Origin: Mugil cephalus
Taxonomy: Eukaryota; Chordata; Actinopteri; Mugiliformes; Mugilidae
NCBI RefSeq assembly: GCF_022458985.1
Contig: NC_061770.1
Location: forward strand, 37,367,599-37,431,598
DNA: 64,000 nt
Direction: 5' to 3'
Positions within the stretch are counted from its first letter, which is position 1. Every line of letters starts with the position of its first letter. This document shows, piece by piece, positions 56,075 to 64,000 of the stretch. A program made the position numbers and the translations under genes. The notes beneath the pieces were generated by a model. That model saw nothing but the letters and a program-made list of their open reading frames with translations. It did not search any database and was not told the DNA's origin.

Positions 56075-57083
56075 AACCAATCATGTTTCAGTTTTGTCTC
56101 TCTATAGCAAGATGTGAGTAGTTCTATAAAAAAATACTATAAACTAAACAGAAATAAAAATCTCTCTGGCTGGTTTTGAAGACAAGTCGAAGTGCATCAT
56201 GAATTGTCCCTTTGTATTTGATCATGGGAAAATAAAATTTAATTACGTTCCATCAATATTTTATTCTCACACTGTAGCAGGTCCTGATTCATACCACAGG
56301 GAAAATCCTTTATAGAAGCCACAGCTACAATTTCTATTTTTATTTAATATGAAATGAGATAATCCAGTGTGTTACGGTGATGGGATATAACTCAAAATCA
56401 ATACAATAATGAAAATGAAAATGATTAAAATTGCAGATTGTTAGAATAACCTAGTGTGGATAAATGGTAGCAGAAGATGAGATTAAGTTTTTTAGGATTT
56501 TGTGAAGTATTTTGTAAGGATGATTTGAACAGTGCTATACAAATGGAGACTTCATATTGATGGATAAAAGTGAGACTATTCACTGCTTGTCTCACCTACC
56601 AGTATTGCTACTATTAATTGTGTTTCTATGCCACTCAGGATCTTTTTTCAGCAGTTCAATGTGTTTAATTGTTTTGTAATTGTAATAATAAATTCTTGGT
56701 TCCCAAAGTTTAGTCCTGTGTGTATTCATTAGCTGACTTTTAACACTTATTCTCATTGTGCTTAAGTGTTCGCTGGGTGTTACTCATGTTATAGGGGTCA
56801 TGTTACTGTAACATATAACATTCAAGGCGTTACTTAAGGTCAGTGTTTAAAGGCTTTAAAAAAATCCAATATAAGCTAAGACAAATCTAAGACAAATGGA
56901 GTAAGTACATATGATCAAAAAATAGTTTCAGATTATTTATATTGATCTTAATTTGAAAGATCCAACATTGTTTCATTAAATTCTCCTTTTAAATACTTGG
57001 CATTTGCTGCATCCTCTCATTAGAAATCTTGTTGCGTTCTGGAAGCAGTTTAATTTTAAGTAAAATTGCTCCAAACTGAAACA
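56075..57083 (+). other. N10 3' UTR and first part of type-B spacer
   Basis: Non-coding. It runs parallel to the N8 flank until CCAAACTGAAACAT at about 57083, where foreign sequence begins. The spacer resumes at about 62043. No gene is seen. Confidence 0.6.
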
Positions 57084-57404
57084 TACGGGGCCGACACGGG
57101 CCAAACGGACAGCAACGACCAAATACGTCTCAATTTGAGAAAACAGCTTCAAGTACAGAAACAATGCAAAATCACATACTCAAACACAAATATAAATGAA
57201 GTACAAAAAGAAGAATGTGGAGCAAACAAAAAAACGTGCTGCAAAAAAAGACAAAAGACAGATGCGTCATCATGAAACGCGCTGCAAATAGAGAAATGAT
57301 GCAAACCATGACACGATGTGCAAACGAAAAACGCTGCATTACTGGTCGTTACAACCGGAAGTTCTCCAAACCTGAAGGGGGCGCTCCTAGCGTAACAGCT
57401 CAAT

Positions 57405-57930
57405 GGAGAGACACACAGGGTGGAGAGAGAGACACAACAGGTGGCTGAACCATCACTGCTGCACATTACGTGAAGTTTATTTTATTGTATTGTACACCAG
57501 ACGTTACAAGGCTGCACATTTGCTTGTAGATTAGCCTGCTAAATAAGATAAAAAAATTAGAGACTGATATAAAACACCCATTATCACAGTCTTCCATACC
57601 ATACAACGCTGCACAGTAGGTGTTATGTCTGTTATTGACAGAAGTTAACTTGTAAACAGTTATGAAGTATCTCCACTGTGTGTGTATTTCAAGAGGTAGT
57701 GAAGAGTATTAATACTCATCTCAATAACAATAATAATCTACAAGCAAATGTGCAGCCTTGTAACGTCTGGTGTAAAATACAATAAAATAAACGCCACGTA
57801 ATGTGCAGCAGTGATATAAACATAATATATGAATATAATCAAATAAAAGTCACAATACCGTTCACGCCGTATTTTCATGGACAATAGTTCAGCCAGCTGC
57901 TCTGTCTCTCTCTCCACCCCGTGTCAGAGC
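57405..57930. repeat. Foldback element with about 120-base inverted arms
   Basis: The left arm (about 57405-57535) contains GGTGGAGAGAGAGACA and CCAGACGTTACAAGGCTGCA. The right arm (about 57730-57930) contains the reverse complements TGCAGCCTTGTAACGTCTGG and TGTCTCTCTCTCCACC. The right arm has an extra stretch of about 70 bases, probably a later insertion. About 200 bases separate the arms. Non-coding. Confidence 0.65.
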
Positions 57931-58090
57931 TATAGGTCCAGGTTTGAGTCCAGTTTGCATATTCTCTCTATGTCTGCATGGGTTCCCTCCCACCTCCAAC
58001 ACATGCTCATTAGGCTAAGTGGTGATCCTAAATTGACCCTAGGTGTGAGTGTGAATGGTGGTTTGTCTGTGAGATGGACTGCAGCGCTAT
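57925..58090 (+). mobile_element. RTE-like LINE 3' tail, short copy
   Basis: TGTCTGCATGGGTTCCCTCC, ACATGCTCATTAGGCTAAGT and CTAAATTGACCCTAGGTGTG match the RTE-type tail at 13988-14259. Confidence 0.6.
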
Positions 58091-58150
58091 AGAGTAAAAC
58101 ATAGTTACGACACTTTCATTGTCTTCGATTTTTTTTCCATCTTTTTTCTT

Positions 58151-61100
58151 GTACACAAACAGGTACAAGAAAAAAAATGAACACAATTGCTCTTGTTTCA
58201 ATAACTTTTTTATAAAAATCTTGTTTATTTAACAACTTTTGTACCAGTCATATTTATTCCAGTCCATCAGCTCTAACATAAATTTCAAGTGTGAATAATT
58301 GCTTGTAGAGTTAGATTTTGACTGATCATATTCAAGCATAATTAGTGGTTGTTTGATAGATCTGATACATGGCTCCATCTTGAAGTCCCCATGGTTCTGA
58401 TGCATGTCCTAAAAAGAACTAAATGTCCTTTAGTCTCCTAGATGTCCTTTTAAAATAACGGTAACACTTTCTATGAAGGTTGTATTTATAATGCCCTATG
58501 AATGCACTCATAACATTTTATAAGGTGTCTATAAAGCATTATAATGGTCATTATTACCATCTATACATATTCACAAGTCGTCATAACCAACTTCATGATG
58601 CATTATGACAACTGGTTATGAATGATTATAATTTTAATCTGAATAGTGCATTATAAATATGTCAATATCTGCCTAGTCACTTGCATCATGCATCATAACT
58701 ACTTTGCTTTGCTAAATGTGCATAGTGATGCATAATGAGTTTTGACTTCACCTATAGTGCTTTATATCTGTAGCTATAAGTATATATAATAAAGTTATAA
58801 TAATGTATATATCTCCCTACAGCACACACTTATAAACATCTATGCAATATCATAAGTGCTATTTGTCAGCGCTAAGTAAAGTGACAAGAATATGACACTA
58901 TTATTAACAGATATAAGTTACTATGAGTAATTAAAAGGTGCAATGAACTAAGTCCTGAGTCCGGCATCTTTACCCCATATGCACAATATTATAAATGACT
59001 ATGTTAATATTATAGGTGTTATTTGTCAGCTTTAGGTAAATTAGTGCAAATGAGGTGTTGTGGATATAAGACTATTATAAACAAATATGAGGCACAATGA
59101 AATGAGAGCCTGGACAGTAAAGACAAAGGGAATGCATTTAGTTCACTTTATTTTCATTTAACCCAACCCACATAATCAGAATGATCATCAATGCTCTGAC
59201 ATTACACAAGCACATGAAACACATGAAACAGGCCACAAAAGTGGCACGGCGTGGTCCTAGAGATGTGGCTCTTAAAAGTGCCTTTGGGTTGGTGAGGTGA
59301 TTCAGGGTCAGAGGTCAGGAGATGGTTTGACAGCAACTACAAGAAAAACAGAGGCAAATCTTTAGTGCTCTAGCTGGGTTTGTTTTTATGCAGAAAGGTT
59401 TGATTGAAAACACATAAGCAGATCACGTTTTTTTGTTTAAAGCAGCCTAATGAGACATTATGTTACCGCATATCGTGCAGGCACTGCAGGTTACCTGTAG
59501 ATGGCTTAAACTAGCTACACGAAAGTTACCAGACACGGCTAGTTTTAACTCACAAATTAGATCGTTTTCATATTCTTGCGTTTAATGATTGAAACCATTC
59601 GAAATCATTGCTTTAATATGTAAACGATGTGCTTCATGTAAGCAAAGTAAGGCATTAGCTGACAAAACACTAGCTGGACAGAAAGACAACATACCTGTCC
59701 TGGAGAGGACTCAGCGAAGAAAGGAAAGAAAACCCGTAGTCAATGCTTTACGACAGTGGGAGGAGCTGAGGAGGGGGGTGGGTGGGGTCAGAGGTCAGGG
59801 GCCATGGATTAAAGAATGACATTTCTACAACAATAATATAAATAAAAACGATATTAAAATAATATCTGACGGCATTCAATAAATGCGGACATTTCTAGCG
59901 TTCCTGTATAAAGAAGCGGTTAAATGCCAACCTGGTCTCACAGTGGATGTGAAACTGTCACGAAAATTAATCTATTGTTTGGTGCCTGCTGATTTTTCTC
60001 AAATTTTCATGCCGCTCGAAACGAATTTCAAACTGATGTATTTCAATTGGAAATTATTTCGTGCTATGAGGACCACTGTCAATGTGACACTGCGCAATGA
60101 AGAGGTTTGATTTTATTTCATTTAGACTAGATTTGTAATGGTCTTATTTCGGTTTTTAATGTAACGTCAATTTTGCTGCAGGATTCGGCACTTTGAGATT
60201 CGAAAAAAATTAATGGTTATTTGTTATATCGGTCTCTTATACAGGATCGCTAGAAATATCCGCCTTTATTGAATGCCGTCAGATATTATTTTAATATCGT
60301 TTTTATTTATATTATTATTATTGTAGAAATGTCATTCCTTAGTCCATGACCCCTGACCTCTGACCCCACCCACCTCCCTCCACAGCTCCACCCACTGTCG
60401 TAAAGCATTGACTGTATCAGAAAGCGGTTTTTCTTTCCTTTCTCTGCTGAGCCCTCTCCAGGACAGGTATGTTGTCTCTCTGTCCTGCTAGTGTTTTGTC
60501 AGCTAATGCCTTACTTTGCTTACATGAAGCACATCGTTTACATATTAAAGCAATGATTTCGAATGGTTTCAATCATTAAACGCAAGAATATGAAAACGAT
60601 CTAACTTGTGAGGGAAAACTAGCCGTGTCTGGTAACTTTCGTCTAGCTAGCTTAAGCCATCTACGGGTAATCTGCGCTGCCTGCATGATATGCGGTAACA
60701 CAATGTCTCATTAGGCTGCTTTAAACAAAAAAACGTGATATGCTTATGTGTTTTCAATCAAACCTTTCTGCATAAAAAAAAAAAAAACAAACCCAGCTAG
60801 AGCACTAAAGATTTGCCTCTGTTTTTCTTGTAGTTGCTGTCAAACCATCTCCTGACCTCTGACCCTGAATCACCTCACCAACCCAAAGGCACTTTTAAGA
60901 GCCACATTTCTAGGATTGTTTCTAGGACATTTCTTTGTGGCCTGTTTCATGTGTTTCATGTGTTTGTGTAATGTGCTCAGAACATTGATAATCATTCTGA
61001 TTATGTGTGTTGGTTTAAATGAAAATAAAGTGAACTAAATGCATTCCTTTTGTCTTTACTGTCCAGGCTCTCATTTCATTGTGCCTCATATTTGTTTATA

Positions 61101-62042
61101 ATAGTCTTATATCCACAACACCTCATTTGCACTAATTTACCTAAAGCTGACAAATAACACCTATAATATTAACATAGTCATTTATAATATTGTGCATATG
61201 GGGTAAAGATGCCGGACTCAGGACTTAGATATAAGTTACTATGAGTAATTAAAAGGTGCAATGAACTGTTAATAATAGTGTCATATTCTTGTCACTTTAC
61301 TTAGCGCTGACAAATAGCACTTATGATATTGCATAGATGTTTATAAGTGTGTGCTGTAGGGAGATGTATACATTATTATAACTTTATTATATATACTTAT
61401 AGCTACAGATATAAAGCATTATAGGCGAAGTCAAAACTCATTATGCATCACTATGCACATTTAGCAAAGCAAAGTAGTAATGATGCATCATGAAATGAAC
61501 AAGTGACTAGGCAGATATTGACATATTTATAATTCACTATTCAGATTAAAATTATAATCATTCATAACCAGTTGTCATAATGCATCATGAAGTTGGTTAT
61601 GACGACTTGTGAATATGTATAGATGGTAATAATGACCATTATAATGCTTTATAGACAACCATTATAAACTGTTATGAGTGCATTCATAGGGCATTATAAA
61701 TACAACCTTCATAGAAAGTGTTACCGTTATTTTAAAAGGACATCTAGGAGACTAAAGGACGGAAGGAGGAAAGTTCTTTTTAGGACATGCATCAGAACCA
61801 TGGGGACTTCAAGATGGAGCCATGTATCAGATCTATCAAACAACCACTAATTATGCTTGAATATGATCAGTCAAAATCTAACTCTACAAACAATTATTCA
61901 CACTTGAAATTTATGTTAGAGCTGATGGACTGGAATAAATATGACTGGTACAAAAGTTGTTAAATAAACAAGATTTTTATAAAAAAAGTTATTGAAACAA
62001 GAGCAATTGTGTTCATTTTTTTTCTTGTACCTGTTTGTGTAC
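58151..62042. repeat. 3.9-kb near-perfect palindrome (long inverted repeat)
   Basis: The left arm starts GTACACAAACAGGTACAAGA and the right arm ends with its complement, CTTGTACCTGTTTGTGTAC. Matching landmarks run inward: GGTTGTATTTATAATGCCCT (58480) against AGGGCATTATAAATACAACC (about 61689), the CCTGTCCTGGAGAGGACTCA region (59695) against its mirror near 60450, and GGCATTCAATAAA (59871) against TTTATTGAATGCC (about 60266). Arms are roughly 1.75-1.85 kb around a centre of about 300 bases near 60080. By eye there are only a few differences per hundred bases. No transposase is recognisable. It interrupts the type-B spacer, so it is a young insertion, possibly a foldback or long-TIR DNA element. 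Confidence 0.8.
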
Positions 62043-62454
62043 AGAACTACATATGAATATTTCCCAAGAGCTGACATTACAAGCACAGACATTTACCATT
62101 GACATGTTTATGAATTCAAAATGCCCAATGCTTTCAAAGAGGCCAAATACTAACCCAAACTAATGAAGTGAGTATGGGCTGTCATGGAGCTCAGCATTAA
62201 GGAAGCAGTTTCCTTTCATCATCTGCATGTGGTTGTAGTCAAAAGGTGATGATCTGCAGTTGTCTGTTGGCTGGTATCCTGCATCAGAATATCTGATAAC
62301 TGTGTCTACAAGTGTACAGACATATGACACGTGACTTTAGCTATTGTGGTGAAGTTGACCTTGCACAAATATGTTGGTTAAAAACATAACTCTAAGAAAG
62401 TGGCGTTTTAAACTAGTAGAATATCACTGAGAGTACATGTTGTTGCCCAGATCC
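62043..62454 (+). other. Type-B spacer, resumed after the insertion
   Basis: From CTACATATGAATATTTCCCA the sequence matches 32555-32965. About 110 bases of the original spacer are missing across the insertion. No gene is seen. Confidence 0.6.
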
Positions 62455-63460
62455 ATTCAATTCGTTCTTGGTGACTTCAATCACTGCAGCGCTGACAATA
62501 ATTTTCTGAAAGGTTTTCATCAATATGTCACCTGCACCTATGGGGAAGACTCATGACAAATGTTATGGATCTGTTCCAAATGCATATACGTCTAGTCTGT
62601 CACCCTCCCCCCCACTTGGATCTGCCAATCACGCTACTATCCTGCTTGCACCAGCATACTTCACTCCCTTCATTTCACAACATCACTCCCACCAGAACAA
62701 TTTCAGAAGGCTGGTGAGTGTGAACCCAGGTGCAAAAAGGAAGGCAAGGCACAATCACAATACAAAATCCTTAATTCAAATGGAAGCAGGAGGTCATACA
62801 CAAAATGGCTGACAAAGTCAGGCAAACGAACTGGCAAGGAGAAGCAGAAATCCAAAAAGACAAAGAACAAGAACGGTCATACTCTTAAGGCAAATAGGAG
62901 TAACGCTGGAATGCAAAGACACAAGGTACTAAGACAATCTGGCAGGGAGAACACAGTGGGGCGGGCTTAAATACACACGGAAACAAGACACAGGTGAAAC
63001 ACAAAAATAATCAACCAATGCTGGAAAAAAGAACAAAGAGGGGAAGTAAAACTGACAAAAACACTGGGAAGACAAGGTTTTCAAAATAAAACAGGAAGCG
63101 CACAGAAAACACAAGTAACAGACTCGGACACAATTACCATCTTTCCCAATAACAAACCATGGGTGACGAAATAACTCAAAGCTCTTCTTGACAGGAAATA
63201 GAGTATCTTTTTCTCTGGTTCTTACAGTGGGAAAAAGGAGATGAACAAAGAGGTTAAGGGTGCCATAAAAGCTGCCGAGCTAAAGTAAAGGGACACAGTT
63301 GAGCAAAAATTCAAAGGTGGGAATCTGCGAACAGCCTGGCAAGGTCTCAAAAACATGTCAGCTGGGAATACAACTTCCATCTCTCATGTTGAGGGCAATG
63401 GTCCAGTATCACTGGCTAAGGACCTCAACTCCTTTTTCACAAGATTTGAGACTGACAGTT
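62455..63460 (+). mobile_element. CR1/L2-superfamily LINE fragment, copy 3, with nested repeat
   Basis: It parallels 32965-34119, including the nested MITE-like repeat at about 62713-63170, with an extra deletion before it. At 63440-63460 it continues past the point where F1 and F2 switch to NITR sequence (DLNSFFTRFETDSCTH), then joins NITR upstream sequence directly. No NITR exon is present here. Confidence 0.7.
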
Positions 63461-63946
63461 GCACCCATCTTGAAACAGTTGTTTTGGTCAAGGCATCTTT
63501 ATTTAATTCCCTCTACAGTTGTTCTATTCTGGGATCGTACAGGAGTTAGGTAAGCTGCCCTGAATGGGAATTTCCAGTGGATTCCTTAAATAAGAGGTTA
63601 ATTGAATTTGTTTATAGATCAACTATCAGCTGAGTGCAATCAGAAGTCTCACTGATTATACCTGTAAAGTATTCTACTGGAAAAAAAATAATTATCCAAC
63701 TCGATAACTTAGCCATGTATTGGATGTGATTGTGATCTCTTTTTTGAACATTTCTGCAAACTTAATCCTGAAGAAACATGTGGAATATGACCAATCAGTG
63801 ACATCTTTAAAGGGGGTTACATAAGTATAGGTCATAGGGCAGCTTGAAGAGCAGCTACACTTTTCAAATACTTCTCAACAAGTCTTTAGTCCTGCCCCTT
63901 ACCAAGCTTGTCACTGTGGTTGTGAACATGTTACTTTTATGGGACG
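63461..63946 (+). other. 5' flank of the next NITR gene (N11)
   Basis: Non-coding. Begins with a GAAACAGTTGTTTTGGTCAA block and follows the standard upstream module (AATATGACCAATCAGTGACA near 63786, the GCAGCTACACTTTTCAAATA block near 63850). No gene is seen. Confidence 0.6.
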
Positions 63947-64000
63947 TACAGTTTCACTTCAGACTGGCCAATCAAACAAAGTCTTGTCTTTGAAGAGTCG
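63947..64000 (+). promoter_or_regulatory. Core promoter of a further NITR gene, cut by the window edge
   Basis: ISRE-like CAGTTTCACTTCAG and a CCAAT box at 63968-63972, continuing with CAAAGTCTTGTCTTTGAAGA. By spacing in the other copies, an ATG is expected about 50 bases beyond the window. Confidence 0.65.

Noticed and set aside
59883-60110. A 75-codon frame in the palindrome centre
   Set aside because: No recognisable domain and no supporting signals. It lies largely in the unpaired centre of a repeat element and is probably chance or part of that element.
1-64000. CRISPR arrays, bacterial operons, riboswitches, intact tRNA or rRNA genes
   Set aside because: Nothing of this kind was seen. 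Splice sites, intron structure and repeat content are those of a vertebrate.

Overview
The window looks like AT-rich genomic DNA of a ray-finned (teleost, probably percomorph) fish. Genes have short GT-AG introns, and the DNA between them is full of typical fish repeats: L2-like and RTE-like LINEs, Tc1-like transposons, hAT- and piggyBac-type MITEs. The species cannot be read from the sequence.

The coding content is one immune-receptor family in a head-to-tail array, all on the + strand. There are ten five-exon genes (called N1 to N10 here), two fragments of a related subtype (F1, F2), and the promoter of another copy cut by the right edge. Each gene encodes a leader, a V-type Ig domain, a second Ig domain ending in a J-like FGNGTKL motif, an uncharged transmembrane segment, and a short tail with an ITIM (LHYAAL) and a second C-terminal tyrosine motif (CIYSGV). 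This is the architecture of novel immune-type receptors (NITRs), the fish innate receptors often compared with mammalian NK receptors. N1-N5 and N7-N10 read open through all five exons. N6 has a 2-base deletion in exon 2 and is probably a pseudogene.

Layout: L2 fragment (1-1130), N1 (1640-3043), Tc1 fragments (4272-7090), N2 (7801-9235), MITEs and L2, N3 (12234-13656), repeats and a relic NITR flank (13988-17560), Tc1 copy (17593-18706), N4 (19103-20538), N5 (24111-25545), N6 (29797-31228), LINE plus F1 (32965-34869), N7 (36521-37981), N8 (41957-43378), LINE plus F2 (44690-46515), N9 (49040-50452), N10 (54645-56074), a 3.9-kb palindrome (58151-62042), a third LINE copy without a NITR fragment, and the next promoter (63947-64000). 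Each gene carries the same core promoter (ISRE-like element, then CCAAT box about 85 bases before ATG). Downstream flanks are of two kinds: type A, with a fossil of a restriction-like-endonuclease retroelement, and type B, with a LINE and usually a NITR fragment. From N7 onward they alternate A-B-A-B, which points to duplication of a two-gene unit. V domains differ mainly in the CDR-like loops, while the second domain, transmembrane exon and tail are nearly uniform. This fits a birth-and-death array with gene conversion. The genes presumably act as independent inhibitory cell-surface receptors.
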